This document shows, piece after piece, positions 8,944 through 18,473 of a stretch of DNA of 64,000 bases (position 1 is its first letter; every line of letters starts with the position of its first letter). The notes below the pieces were generated by a model. The model saw only the letters and a program-made list of their open reading frames with translations. It had not been told where the DNA came from and made no database searches. This DNA comes from JAGAJR01 sp048463395 (GTDB lineage Bacteria; Pseudomonadota; Alphaproteobacteria; RF32; CAG-239): the NCBI GenBank assembly GCA_048463395.1, contig DBFWPL010000010.1, positions 4,404-68,403 of the forward strand. The letters run 5' to 3'. The position numbers and the translations under genes are program-made.

Positions 8944-9274
8944 TTTTCACTCCTGACCAATCGCCGATATGGCGGATAATATCACTTTTTTCACCTGAGA
9001 TTTCTATTTTTTTATATCGGTCAAGTTCTCCGCCGACTATTCTGAAACTTGATTTTGACAAGCCAAACAGCTTAGAAAGAAATGCTATCAGCTCCTTATT
9101 TGCTTTTCCCTTTTCCGGCACGCTGACAACATTGATTTTCAAAAAACTTTCACCATCCGAACCGGTAAAAACACCATTGATACAACAAGAAGAAGAGTTA
9201 GGAGCTAACCTAACTCTCAAAACAATGCAATCTTCTTTTTCTTCAAATACCATCTGGCGGTAAAACCGGCTCAA
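8924..9274 (-). CDS. DUF167/YggU family protein
   Basis: 116-residue soluble protein with the YggU pattern: VRLAPNSSSCCINGV, LKINVVSVPEKGKANKELIAFLSKL, then FRIVGGELDRYKKIEI. Function unknown; these genes lie beside yggT in many proteobacteria, as here, where YggT is immediately upstream on the minus strand. The 3' end overlaps folD. Confidence 0.9.
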   Translation of the reverse strand: MSRFYRQMVFEEKEDCIVLRVRLAPNSSSCCINGVFTGSDGESFLKINVVSVPEKGKANKELIAFLSKLFGLSKSSFRIVGGELDRYKKIEISGEKSDIIRHIGDWSGVKNDGENH

Positions 9275-9281
9275 AAACCGA

Positions 9282-9584
9282 TTACATCATCATTTCAGAC
9301 AAGCGGTAAACCAATCTGCCGATAAACAGCAAAACCAAAAGCAAGATAAACGGAGAAAAATCAAATCCGGAGACAGGAGGAATCTTCTCCCCGATTTTCT
9401 TATAAACCGGAGCCGTTGCTTTCTCCAAAAGTTCCATCGTTTTTTTGGCATACTTATTTGTCGGTTCCAAAATTTTAAAGTGGATTAACCAATGCAAAAC
9501 AACTTCCACCACAACAATTTTGAAATAAATGTCAACAACAAGACCAATAATATACAAAAACGGCTCAAACAAAGCACCCATCAA
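9282..9584 (-). CDS. YggT family membrane protein
   Basis: 100 residues, two hydrophobic helices (about 5-30 and 77-96), with the family feature VLHWLIHFKI and a PFILLLVLLFIGRLV tail. The family is implicated in membrane or cell-shape functions and osmotic tolerance, but no enzymatic role is established. First gene of a YggT-DUF167-folD-DedA run. Two adjacent ATG codons are possible starts. Confidence 0.88.
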   Translation of the reverse strand: MMGALFEPFLYIIGLVVDIYFKIVVVEVVLHWLIHFKILEPTNKYAKKTMELLEKATAPVYKKIGEKIPPVSGFDFSPFILLLVLLFIGRLVYRLSEMMM

Positions 9585-9637
9585 TTTATCTCCTAAAAAT
9601 TAAACTTATCAATTATTACCTCAGAAAATTTTAATTA

Positions 9638-10690
9638 TCAACGAGTATTTTCCAAGTTGTCAAATGCCCGCAAAAAACCTTCCTTTGTAAACATCCGCTG
9701 ACGAACATTATCGCGATTATACGCCGGCAGGTCTTTCAACGGCGGACGACGACCGCTGAGCATTTCCAAACGATGTTGGACATCTGCTTTGGTTTCTTTA
9801 CGAGCCTTGTGCAAAGCCAGCCGCTCTGCAGGACTGTTTGTGCATGGAACATGATATGAATATCCGTCATTCTGCATCATTCCGGCCAACACCAATGAAC
9901 CGTAGAAAAATCCCGGTGTAACCAAATCGGTATCCCGATCATGACGACATCCCAAACGTTCTTTTTCAATCAAAAGCCGCTGAGCCGCCTCGGCTTCCCG
10001 AAGTTCTTCAAGCTCCTTCATCTGCCTCAACATCCGACGATATGCAACCGCCTTCTCATATTCTTCTTTGGTACTGGCTTTTTCATCGGCTTTATCTTTT
10101 GTCGACGCCAAAATCGCACTTCTGATTTCTCTGAGCTTAAGCAGTTTCTGCTTTAAGAACTCACATTTAGCAGCAGCCCCTTCACAGCGATTGTTCTCAT
10201 AAAGGGCTATACAGGTCATCAACTCAATTTCACGTTGAAAAGACTGATCCAGAAAATCATTACGTTCCTTTTCGTCCTCTTTGGTATATTGCCCGTCGTT
10301 GCAATGGGCGATAATATCTCTTCCCTCTTCAATCCAGCTGAAATATTCTTCCTGAGTCGTCGTTCCGCAGTTAATGCGTTCAATTGATTCCGCCAGTTCA
10401 AATTCCAACAAAGAATTTCCGATTTCGTTTTGAAACTTGTCGACATATACTTCTTCGTGCCCGACTTTGATAACGGAATCTCTCGGAGCCGTCATAACCT
10501 GCCTGGCAACACGTTCTCTTTCCTCTTCTTTAATATAACCGTAATCGCGAGCCAAAACTTTTGAAATAGCGTCTTTGGATTTCTCCCGCATAATGCGACG
10601 GGTTAACTCCGCATCGTTTCTTGCCGATGAAGCACTCAACACACTGCTGTCGCGATTCATTCCGCCTGAATTATTTGTCGTTTCTGCCAT
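9638..10690 (-). CDS. Coiled-coil hydrophilic protein, function unknown
   Basis: 350 residues, strongly charged, no signal peptide and no convincing membrane helix. The N-terminus is Ser/Asn rich, then comes a basic helical part (RREKSKD-type, EEERERVARQV). Residues about 170-250 are a predicted coiled coil (LKQKLLKLREIRS; RRMLRQMKELEELREAEAAQ). There are Cys at 108, 139, 148 and 155 and a CRHDRDTD motif near 256. I do not recognise a family. It follows the TerB-like gene by 22 bases with the same strand, suggesting an operon. Confidence 0.75.
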   Translation of the reverse strand: MAETTNNSGGMNRDSSVLSASSARNDAELTRRIMREKSKDAISKVLARDYGYIKEEERERVARQVMTAPRDSVIKVGHEEVYVDKFQNEIGNSLLEFELAESIERINCGTTTQEEYFSWIEEGRDIIAHCNDGQYTKEDEKERNDFLDQSFQREIELMTCIALYENNRCEGAAAKCEFLKQKLLKLREIRSAILASTKDKADEKASTKEEYEKAVAYRRMLRQMKELEELREAEAAQRLLIEKERLGCRHDRDTDLVTPGFFYGSLVLAGMMQNDGYSYHVPCTNSPAERLALHKARKETKADVQHRLEMLSGRRPPLKDLPAYNRDNVRQRMFTKEGFLRAFDNLENTR

Positions 10691-10712
10691 AACCTACCTC
10701 CGGCATAAAGGA

Positions 10713-11156
10713 TTAAACTTCTTCAAAAATAATTTTCGCTTCTTCCAACCAAATAATCCGGTCAATGACCCAATTGCTGATTTGTTCGATTTTTTCCAAA
10801 TCGACCCCCATGGCCATACCGACTTTCCCGATTAGAAGCGTTTCCTCGTCTGACAACACGTCATCGGCATGAGCAAGAATACACATTTCTTTGATAAGCT
10901 CTAAAGCGACCCTTCGATTAGTAATAATTTTGACGGCCTCGACAACCTCTTCATCACTGCCGACTTTCAAAATCTCATTAACTCGCTGTGGAGACACGCC
11001 ATAAACAACCGCCACATTTTTAATGTAAGCCAACTCATCCTCGTCAACATTTCCGTCAGCGGCAGCTAATCTGGCAAACGCTTTCATAAAAGCAATTTTT
11101 TGGTCTTCACTCAACTGAGCCAAACAATCCATATCCGTCTCCATTCTCAAATCCAT
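10713..11156 (-). CDS. TerB-like (tellurite-resistance fold) protein
   Basis: 147 residues with the TerB/DjlA N-terminal helical domain pattern: MKAFARLAAADGNVDEDELAYIKN, with later ADDVLSDEETLLIGKV giving the second acidic loop. In this family the two acidic loops bind metal. No DnaJ domain is attached. Probable first gene of the pair with the coiled-coil protein. Precise role unknown. Confidence 0.75.
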   Translation of the reverse strand: MDLRMETDMDCLAQLSEDQKIAFMKAFARLAAADGNVDEDELAYIKNVAVVYGVSPQRVNEILKVGSDEEVVEAVKIITNRRVALELIKEMCILAHADDVLSDEETLLIGKVGMAMGVDLEKIEQISNWVIDRIIWLEEAKIIFEEV

Positions 11157-11346
11157 ATTAAAAGATCCTTTTCATAAATTGCATGTCCTGACAAAATAAT
11201 ATCAGCAAACACTGCTTTTTGGCAACAAAAAAGCGATAAAAACAGCAACAAAAGGCCAAAAAAAGGGGAAAGCCCGAAAAAAAGTTTGAAAAAGCCAAAT
11301 CTTTGCCTTAAAATGGAAAAAGAATAATAACAAAAATGAGAATAAT

Positions 11347-12681
11347 GTGAGTAACAAAAAATATTATATTAAAACTTTCGGCTGCCAGATGAACGTATAT
11401 GATTCAAACCGCATAGCCGGTATATTGCAAAATCTGGGCTATTCCGAAGCTTCAAATACCAAATCCGCCGATCTTATCATTTTCAACACCTGCCACATCC
11501 GCGAAAAAGCGGCAGAAAAAGTTTTTTCCGATTTAGGTCGTATCTACCTCATAAAACAAGAACGAGCCGAACAAGGATTGGACACAATTATCGGTGTTGT
11601 CGGCTGCGTTGTTCAGGCAGAAGACGAACAAATTGCCAAAAGAGCTCCTTTTGTGGATTTTGCCACCGGTCCGCTGACTTACCATCGACTGCCTGAAATC
11701 TTGGCAAAAATCGCCCGAAAAAAAGGACAAAGTATTATTGATACCGAATTCCCCGCCGAAGCAAAATTTGACTTTCTCCCGGAGAATAAATCTCAGGGAG
11801 GGTGTTCTTTTCTGGCCATTCAGGAAGGCTGCAACAACTTCTGCACTTACTGCGTTGTTCCTTATACCCGCGGCGTAGAATATTCCCGCCCGGTTGCAGA
11901 CGTTGTTCAAGAAGCTAAACGTTTGGTGGAAAGCGGCAGCTGCGAACTCAATCTTTTGGGACAAAACGTTAACTCTTATCACGGAGAAGACCAAAGCGGT
12001 AAAGAACGCAATTTTGCTTACCTTTTAAGAGAACTTTCCGAAATCAGAGGATTGGAACGCATCCGTTACACAACGTCTTATCCTGCGGATGTTGATGACG
12101 ATTTAATTGCCTGCCACCGCGACATTAAAAAACTGATGCCTTATCTGCACCTTCCGGTACAATCCGGTTCAGATAAAATTTTAAAAGCAATGAACCGCAG
12201 ACACACCTCGGGAGATTATCTGAGAATTGTTGAAAAACTAAAAAAAGCCAATCCTGATTTGCGGATGTCTTCCGACTTCATTGTCGGTTTTCCGGGAGAA
12301 GACGATACTGACTTTCAGGCGACATTGAATATTGTCAAAGAAGTCGGATATATTCAGGCGTTTTCATTCAAATACAGCCGCAGAGCCGGAACTCCCGCCG
12401 CCCTGATGCCTAATCAGGTAGAAGAAAAAATCAAAAAAGAACGACTGAACATCTTACAAGATATGCTTTTTTCATATCAGTTAAACTTTAATAAAGAATG
12501 TGTCGGTAAAATCATGCCTGTTTTGTTTGAAAGCAAAGGAAGACATAAAGGACAACTTATCGGCAGAACCCCTTATATGCAAAACCTTCATGCAGAATTA
12601 AGCAATGATTGTTTGAATAAAATAATTAACGTACAAGTAACAGAAGCAACAACAAACTCTTTGAGCGGAAAGGCGGTATAA
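11347..12681 (+). CDS. miaB: tRNA-2-methylthio-N6-dimethylallyladenosine synthase MiaB
   Basis: Radical-SAM methylthiotransferase that adds the ms2 group to i6A37 of tRNAs. 444 residues. The N-terminal UPF0004 domain contributes three Cys (FGCQMN, FNTCHIREKA, GCVVQAE); the radical-SAM cluster is CNNFCTYC near 159-166; a C-terminal TRAM domain is present (HKGQLIGRTPYMQNL). Start is GTG at 11347 with a weak ribosome site. It is two bases from phoH, beginning the miaB-phoH-ybeY-corC-lnt operon. Confidence 0.97.
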   Translation: MSNKKYYIKTFGCQMNVYDSNRIAGILQNLGYSEASNTKSADLIIFNTCHIREKAAEKVFSDLGRIYLIKQERAEQGLDTIIGVVGCVVQAEDEQIAKRAPFVDFATGPLTYHRLPEILAKIARKKGQSIIDTEFPAEAKFDFLPENKSQGGCSFLAIQEGCNNFCTYCVVPYTRGVEYSRPVADVVQEAKRLVESGSCELNLLGQNVNSYHGEDQSGKERNFAYLLRELSEIRGLERIRYTTSYPADVDDDLIACHRDIKKLMPYLHLPVQSGSDKILKAMNRRHTSGDYLRIVEKLKKANPDLRMSSDFIVGFPGEDDTDFQATLNIVKEVGYIQAFSFKYSRRAGTPAALMPNQVEEKIKKERLNILQDMLFSYQLNFNKECVGKIMPVLFESKGRHKGQLIGRTPYMQNLHAELSNDCLNKIINVQVTEATTNSLSGKAV

Positions 12682-12682
12682 C

Positions 12683-13648
12683 ATGGCAGAAATCAATTTT
12701 GAGCTTTACAACAACCAACTGGTACAGCAATTGGTCGGCCCATCAGATTCAAACTTAAAATTAATTGAAACGATGCTGAATGTCGAAATCGGTTCTTTTG
12801 GCAACCAAATGACCATCAAAGGAGATGCGGAAGCTGTTGAACAGGCCAAAACCGCTGTTGACATTTTATACCATAAAGTCAGCAAAGGTATCGAAATTTC
12901 GGAACAGGAAGTAAAAGCCGCCGTCAGAATGAGTGATGAAGGCCCTGCCGTCGTTGACGACAAAAACTTAAACGACATTGTCTTGAAAACTAAAAAAAGA
13001 CACATTTACCCGCGTTCCGCCACACAGGCTAAATATATTCAGGAAATGATGAAAAACGAACTGGTCTTCGGCCTCGGACCTGCCGGTACCGGTAAAACCT
13101 ATCTCGCTGTTGCCTTGGCTGTTTCTATGATGCTTGAAGGTAAAATCGATAAAATCGTTTTATCTCGTCCGGCCGTTGAAGCTGGTGAAAACCTCGGCTT
13201 TCTGCCCGGAGATTTAAAAGACAAAGTAGACCCGTATCTCCGCCCGTTATATGACGCTTTGTACGAAATGCTCCCAGCCGAACAAGTGGACAAGAAACTG
13301 GCTATCGGCGAAATTGAAATCGCTCCGCTGGCTTTCATGCGTGGGCGAACACTGTCTAATGCCTTTGTCATTTTGGATGAAGCTCAAAACACAACTCCGA
13401 TGCAGATGAAAATGTTCTTAACCCGTCTCGGCGAAAATTCCCGCATGGTCGTTAACGGCGACTTAAGTCAGGTGGACTTGCCTCGCGGCGTTATTTCCGG
13501 CTTAAAAGACGCACTTGACACCTTGGAAAATGTCAGCAGCATCGGTGCCGTAACATTCAGTGCGTCTGATGTCGTCAGACACGGACTTGTGGCAAAAATC
13601 GTCAAGGCTTATGAAGAAAAAGGTAAAAAACAACACGGTTATGACTAA
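12683..13648 (+). CDS. phoH: PhoH family ATPase
   Basis: 321-residue cytoplasmic P-loop ATPase of the PhoH/YbeZ type, linked to RNA metabolism alongside YbeY. It has an N-terminal KH-like segment, Walker A GPAGTGKTYLA near 131-141, Walker B FVILDEAQNT and the motif NGDLSQVDLPRG. It overlaps ybeY by eight bases. Confidence 0.95.
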   Translation: MAEINFELYNNQLVQQLVGPSDSNLKLIETMLNVEIGSFGNQMTIKGDAEAVEQAKTAVDILYHKVSKGIEISEQEVKAAVRMSDEGPAVVDDKNLNDIVLKTKKRHIYPRSATQAKYIQEMMKNELVFGLGPAGTGKTYLAVALAVSMMLEGKIDKIVLSRPAVEAGENLGFLPGDLKDKVDPYLRPLYDALYEMLPAEQVDKKLAIGEIEIAPLAFMRGRTLSNAFVILDEAQNTTPMQMKMFLTRLGENSRMVVNGDLSQVDLPRGVISGLKDALDTLENVSSIGAVTFSASDVVRHGLVAKIVKAYEEKGKKQHGYD

Positions 13649-14159
13649 AACCCAATTAATAATAAACTTAAACGAACCTGCATGGGAAAAACACCTTGAC
13701 GACATTGAAACCATATCAAACAATGTCGTCATTGCGGCGTTTGATTATGTTAATAAAAATGAAGAAATAGACTTTCTCAGCATCGGTAAACCCGTCGTCA
13801 TAAACTTGTGTTTAAGCGACGATAATGAAGTGCAAACCTTAAACCGTGAATTTCGTAACATGGACAAGCCGACCAACGTCTTGTCTTTCGCCAATATTGA
13901 TGATGAAAATTTTGATAACAATCTCGAATTGTTTGACGAGATAGAATTGGGCGATATCATTATCGCTCTTGAAACCACAGATAAAGAAGCCAAGGAAAAA
14001 AACATTTCTTTAAAAGACCATTTCTGCCACCTGTTGACACACGGCATTCTCCATTTGTTAGGCTTCGATCATATTGAAGACGATGAGGCTGAATACATGG
14101 AAAGCTTTGAAATTAACATCCTAAAAAAATTAAATATCGCCAATCCTTACGAGGAGTAA
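13641..14159 (+). CDS. ybeY: Endoribonuclease YbeY
   Basis: Single-strand endoribonuclease and rRNA-maturation factor. I start it at the ATG at 13641, inside the end of phoH (ATGACTAA overlap), giving 172 residues, the family's usual size. The zinc-binding motif HGILHLLGFDH is at about 132-142, and NREFRNMDKPTNVLSF is the conserved upstream block. A longer in-frame extension inside phoH is not conserved in the family. Confidence 0.95.
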   Translation: MTKTQLIINLNEPAWEKHLDDIETISNNVVIAAFDYVNKNEEIDFLSIGKPVVINLCLSDDNEVQTLNREFRNMDKPTNVLSFANIDDENFDNNLELFDEIELGDIIIALETTDKEAKEKNISLKDHFCHLLTHGILHLLGFDHIEDDEAEYMESFEINILKKLNIANPYEE

Positions 14160-14168
14160 AATCCAGAG

Positions 14169-15068
14169 ATGACTGAAGAAAACCATCACCCCTCCGCCAT
14201 TAAATGCTACCTCAAAAACATATTTTCCCGCAAACAAAATGAAACCGTTCGGGAGACCATTGAAGACCTCATTGAAGAAGCTAATTCAAACGGCGAAGAC
14301 CAATTCAGCGAACACGAACAACTTTTGCTGAACAATATCTTATGCCTGCGGGACAAAAAATGCTGCCACGCCATGATTCCCAGAGCCAATATCGTTGCTT
14401 TTCACAAAGACGGCACAGTTAAGGAGTTGGCAGAATTGATGGTCACCAAAGGACACTCCCGCATTCCGATTTACGGGGAATCCATGGATGACATTCTCGG
14501 GATTATCCATATTATAGACTTGGCCAAATGCCTTTTAAAGGGCAAAGACAACACCAAAGTTGAAGACATTGTCAACCGAGAAATAAAATTCGTTTCCCCT
14601 TCCATGAGAGTACTCGACCTGCTCAGAGAAATGCAGGCGAACAAAATTCATATGGCTATGGTTGTGGACGAATACGGCGGAATTGACGGCTTAGTTACGA
14701 TTGAAGACCTGCTTGAAGAAATCGTCGGGGACATTGAAGACGAATACGACTTTGAAGAACAACACGTTATCATGCTTCAGGATGAAGGCCTGATAATTGC
14801 CGATGCCCGAGCCGAACTGGACGAGATTAAAGAAGCCGCGGGACTGGACTTAACCTCCGATGAAGAAGATGAAGAACTTGAAATAGACACCCTCGGCGGC
14901 TACGTTTTCCAACTGGCTCAAAGAATACCGAATCGCGGCGAAATTATTGAGGACAAAAACGGCGTCAAATTCCGGATTCTTGAAGTTGACCCGAGACGTA
15001 TCAAAAAAATCATGATTGTTGTTCCTACACCTAAAAAAGAGGAAACAAATGCTGCAAACTCTGATTAA
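14169..15068 (+). CDS. corC: CorC/HlyC family CBS-domain protein
   Basis: 299 residues, cytoplasmic. Two CBS domains (about 65-190; MIPRANIVAF, GHSRIPIYGES, HMAMVVDEYGGIDGLVTIEDLLEEIVGDI) precede a CorC_HlyC transporter-associated domain near the C-terminus. Family members are tied to Mg/Co efflux (CorC), but no transport channel is in the polypeptide. It overlaps lnt by 20 bases. Confidence 0.93.
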   Translation: MTEENHHPSAIKCYLKNIFSRKQNETVRETIEDLIEEANSNGEDQFSEHEQLLLNNILCLRDKKCCHAMIPRANIVAFHKDGTVKELAELMVTKGHSRIPIYGESMDDILGIIHIIDLAKCLLKGKDNTKVEDIVNREIKFVSPSMRVLDLLREMQANKIHMAMVVDEYGGIDGLVTIEDLLEEIVGDIEDEYDFEEQHVIMLQDEGLIIADARAELDEIKEAAGLDLTSDEEDEELEIDTLGGYVFQLAQRIPNRGEIIEDKNGVKFRILEVDPRRIKKIMIVVPTPKKEETNAANSD

Positions 15069-16587
15069 TCAAATTTTCAGCCATAAAAAACTCTCATCTC
15101 TTGCTCTTGGTTCTATGGCAGTCTTGGCTCTTCCGCCTTACCATATTTTTCCGGTGCTGTTCATAAGCTTTACCCTGCTTTTACTGATAATGGATAAAAC
15201 GGATACCGCCAAATCCGCTTTTGCCGCAGGATATTGGTTTGGTTTTGGCTTTTTCGGCTTCGGACTGTCATGGATTGGCAATGCTCTCTTGGTAGAACCT
15301 CTGAAATTCGGTTGGCTTTATCCGATATGTTTAATTGCCGGCGGAGCATTTTTCGGCCTGTTCATCGGCGTTCCCGCCCTTTTAAGCTACCCATTCAAAA
15401 AACTCCCTGCCAAATATTTGGCCTTCCCGTCATTCTGGATGCTTTCTGAAATTTTAAGGAGTTTTATCCTGACCGGTTTTCCTTGGAATTTACTCGGATC
15501 GGTAATGGCTTTCAGCACGGCAGCCATTCAAATAACCTCCGTTATCGGGACATACGGCCTCTCTTTGTTAGTACTTCTTTTATGTTCCGCTCCGGCCTTA
15601 TATTTCAAATACCACACCAAAACATCTCTCTTTACCACACTGGGAATAATTATTGCTCTAAGCAGCACAATATTCATTTTTGGAGAATTACGCCTGAAAG
15701 CTTATCCTGACGGCGGTCCTTCCGAAACAATTCTGAGATTTGTTCAGCCCAGCATTCCGCAAAGCATGAAATGGGATAAAGGAGCTTTGGAAAACAATCT
15801 GAAACAATATATTTCCCTCAGCCAAAGCGAAGGTTTAAACAAAGTCGATTTTGTTCTCTGGGGAGAAACAGCCAGTGCTTTTGCGTTGGATATGGAAGAC
15901 GAGTACCGAAACATGGTAACCGCGGCAATTCCCGAAAACGGCTATCTGGTTACCGGACTGGTCAGATATAAATTTGACAATTACGACTACTATCAGCCGA
16001 TGAACTCTATGTTTGTTTTAAATAAAAACGGAGACATTGAAAACTACTATGACAAGACCCATCTTGTCCCGTTTGGAGAGTATATCCCGCTTCACCGCTA
16101 CCTGCCGAAATGGGTTCGTCCGATTACAAACACCATTGCAAATTTCCGTGCCGGAACCGGACACAAAAACATTAAAATCGGAAACTATCCGGGATTTGGA
16201 GCTCTCATCTGTTATGAAATAATATTTCCCGCAGAGGTAGTAAACAAAGACAACAAACCGGAGTGGCTGATTAATCTGACCAACGACGGCTGGTACGGAG
16301 AAAGCTCCGGACCTTATCAACACTTGACTTCAGCACGTTTACGGGCTGTCGAGGAAGGAATCACGATTGCCCGAACAGCCAATTCCGGCATTAGTGCCCT
16401 GATATCCCGAACAGGTAAAATCATTGACAGTCTGCCGCTTAATGCCGTCAGCAGCAAAGACATTGCCCTGCCACAAAATCTCTCCATGCCGACTCTTTAC
16501 GGAAAATATCGCAATATCATACCGTTAACATTAGCATTATTAAATATATGCTTAGTTTTTTTCTTCAAAAAAAACACAACTAAATAG
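15049..16587 (+). CDS. lnt: Apolipoprotein N-acyltransferase Lnt
   Basis: Inner-membrane enzyme adding the third acyl chain to lipoproteins. Start at the ATG at 15049 has the ribosome site AAAAGAGG; the frame is open further upstream without one. 512 residues: N-terminal membrane helices to about 200, then the nitrilase-like domain with Glu in LWGETASAF, Lys in YDKTHLVPFGEY and Cys in ALICYEIIFP. Overlaps corC, closing the operon. Confidence 0.95.
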   Translation: MLQTLINQIFSHKKLSSLALGSMAVLALPPYHIFPVLFISFTLLLLIMDKTDTAKSAFAAGYWFGFGFFGFGLSWIGNALLVEPLKFGWLYPICLIAGGAFFGLFIGVPALLSYPFKKLPAKYLAFPSFWMLSEILRSFILTGFPWNLLGSVMAFSTAAIQITSVIGTYGLSLLVLLLCSAPALYFKYHTKTSLFTTLGIIIALSSTIFIFGELRLKAYPDGGPSETILRFVQPSIPQSMKWDKGALENNLKQYISLSQSEGLNKVDFVLWGETASAFALDMEDEYRNMVTAAIPENGYLVTGLVRYKFDNYDYYQPMNSMFVLNKNGDIENYYDKTHLVPFGEYIPLHRYLPKWVRPITNTIANFRAGTGHKNIKIGNYPGFGALICYEIIFPAEVVNKDNKPEWLINLTNDGWYGESSGPYQHLTSARLRAVEEGITIARTANSGISALISRTGKIIDSLPLNAVSSKDIALPQNLSMPTLYGKYRNIIPLTLALLNICLVFFFKKNTTK

Positions 16588-16661
16588 AGTTATTTCAAGA
16601 GATTAAACGGAAAATGTGTTATCATCACAATTAAAAATATAAAATATTATATAAATATTTG

Positions 16662-16690
16662 TTGACGAAAGACGCTTAAAATCATATTTA
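16662..16690 (+). promoter_or_regulatory. Candidate sigma-70 promoter for the XRE regulator
   Basis: TTGACG (16662-16667) and TATTTA (16685-16690), spacing 17, lie about 35 bases before the regulator start in an AT-rich gap. Confidence 0.45.
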
Positions 16691-16723
16691 TATGTTATAA
16701 GACAACACAATAAGGAACAACAG

Positions 16724-17221
16724 ATGACCGCAGAAACTGTAAAAAAATCTAGCCGGGGTAGAACGCCAAACGGTCAACCAAACCCAATTGACGTACACGT
16801 CGGCAATCGTATCAGACTGAGAAGAACCCTGCTCGGTCTCAGTCAGGAAAAATTGGCCAGCTTATTGGGACTGACTTTCCAACAAGTTCAAAAATACGAA
16901 AGAGGAATGAACCGTGTCGGAGCCAGCCGTCTGTGGGATATAGGCAAGGTTTTGGAAGTACCGGTGGGTTTCTTTTATGAAGACATGGACAGAGAAGTTG
17001 CCAGCCAAAGTCCGCGTATGTTCAGTCTTCCGGACAGTACACCTATGTGTTTGGCCGAAGACTCTGAAGAATTTGATGTTGATCCGATGCATCGTCAGGA
17101 AACCATTGAACTGGTGAAAGCCTACTACAAAATTCCAAATCGCAAAGCGGCAAAACATATGTTTGACTTGATTGTAACCATGTCAAAAACCACATATAAC
17201 AATGACGATGAAAACGAATAA
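16724..17221 (+). CDS. XRE-family transcriptional regulator
   Basis: 165-residue DNA-binding protein. The helix-turn-helix lies at about 28-80 (VGNRIRLRRTLLGLSQEKLASLLGLT is split here as RLRRTLLGLSQEKLA and LLGLTFQQVQKYERG), and the C-terminal part is acidic with a helical block (RQETIELVKAYYKIPN). Alphaproteobacteria commonly carry such a gene between lnt and metK. It may respond to methionine or SAM status, but that is inference from position. Confidence 0.9.
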   Translation: MTAETVKKSSRGRTPNGQPNPIDVHVGNRIRLRRTLLGLSQEKLASLLGLTFQQVQKYERGMNRVGASRLWDIGKVLEVPVGFFYEDMDREVASQSPRMFSLPDSTPMCLAEDSEEFDVDPMHRQETIELVKAYYKIPNRKAAKHMFDLIVTMSKTTYNNDDENE

Positions 17222-17249
17222 GGAATAATTTCTGCACATTTCCTAAAAA

Positions 17250-17277
17250 AAGCTGGCAACCTGCCGGCTTTTTTTCT
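17250..17277 (+). terminator. Terminator between XRE gene and metK
   Basis: Stem AAGCTGGCA/TGCCGGCTT (one G-U pair) followed by seven T. It separates the regulator transcript from metK. Confidence 0.85.
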
Positions 17278-17318
17278 ATACTTTTACAAATTGCCCTCAT
17301 TTATTGCAAGGAAGAAAA

Positions 17319-18473
17319 ATGTCATATTTGTTCACTTCTGAATCCGTCTCTGAAGGACATCCGGATAAAGTCTGCGATTGCATTTCCGACAGTCTCGTAG
17401 ACCTGTTTCTAAAAAAAGACAATTACGCCCGCTGTGCAATTGAAACATTGGCAACAACCAACCGGATTGTCATCTCCGGCGAAACTCGTTGCAATGAATA
17501 TATCAGTAAAGAAGAGATTGAAAGTACCGTCCGACAAGCCGTGAGAAATATCGGCTATGACCAAAAAGGCTTTAGTTGGCAAACTGTGCAAATCGATAAC
17601 TATCTGCACCATCAATCTGAAGATATTGCTTTGGGCGTGGATATTGACGGTGCCGGAGATCAGGGTATCATGTTCGGATATGCAAAAAAAGAACACGGTT
17701 TTGACAGCGAATACATGCCTCTGGCTATTTATCTTTCCAACCAAATTTTGAAAAACCTCAGCTTTGCCAGACATAACGGAGAGATTCCGGGAATTGAACC
17801 GGATGCCAAAAGTCAGATAACTTTGGAATATGATGACAAAGGCACTCCTGTTGCCGTACGAACCGTTGTTCTGTCAACTCAGCACTCGGACAAACTCTCT
17901 CAGGAAGAAGTAAGACACATTGCCAAACAATACATCGCCCAAACTCTCCCCGACAGCTGGCTGCCTGAAGATAAAAGCATTTTGATAAACCCGACCGGAC
18001 GCTTTGTCATCGGCGGACCGGACGGAGACACCGGGTTAACAGGAAGAAAAATCATCGTCGATAACTACGGCGGATACGCACCGCACGGCGGCGGAGCCTT
18101 TTCCGGAAAAGACGCTACCAAAGTAGATCGTTCCGCAGCATATATGCTCCGTTATCTGGCCAAAAACATTGTTGCCGCCGGATTGGCTGATGAATGCCTG
18201 CTTCAGGTTTCTTATGCCATTGGTATTGCAGAACCTCTGTCTTTGTACATCAACTGCCGCGGCACCAATAAAGTGAATGAAAAAAAGATACTGAACACCA
18301 TAAAAGAAATGGTATCTCTAACCCCTAAAAATATTATAACCAAACTAAACCTGCGGAAACCGATTTATACTCCAACCGCAGCATACGGACATTTTGGAAG
18401 GCAGCCTCAGGAAAACGGCGGTTTTTCATGGGAAAAACTTGATTTAGCGGAGCAGTTAAAAAAATGTTTTTAA
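17319..18473 (+). CDS. metK: S-adenosylmethionine synthetase MetK
   Basis: Forms SAM from methionine and ATP. The ATG at 17319 with AAGGAAG is the start; a TTG 15 bases earlier is less likely. 384 residues. ATP and methionine motifs: ESVSEGHPDKVCD at the N-terminus, GAGDQGIMFGYA, GPDGDTGLTGRKIIVD and GGGAFSGKD. It overlaps trmB by 10 bases. The untranslated leader shares a 14-base motif with hpf (see findings). No riboswitch is visible in the short gap. Confidence 0.97.
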   Translation: MSYLFTSESVSEGHPDKVCDCISDSLVDLFLKKDNYARCAIETLATTNRIVISGETRCNEYISKEEIESTVRQAVRNIGYDQKGFSWQTVQIDNYLHHQSEDIALGVDIDGAGDQGIMFGYAKKEHGFDSEYMPLAIYLSNQILKNLSFARHNGEIPGIEPDAKSQITLEYDDKGTPVAVRTVVLSTQHSDKLSQEEVRHIAKQYIAQTLPDSWLPEDKSILINPTGRFVIGGPDGDTGLTGRKIIVDNYGGYAPHGGGAFSGKDATKVDRSAAYMLRYLAKNIVAAGLADECLLQVSYAIGIAEPLSLYINCRGTNKVNEKKILNTIKEMVSLTPKNIITKLNLRKPIYTPTAAYGHFGRQPQENGGFSWEKLDLAEQLKKCF

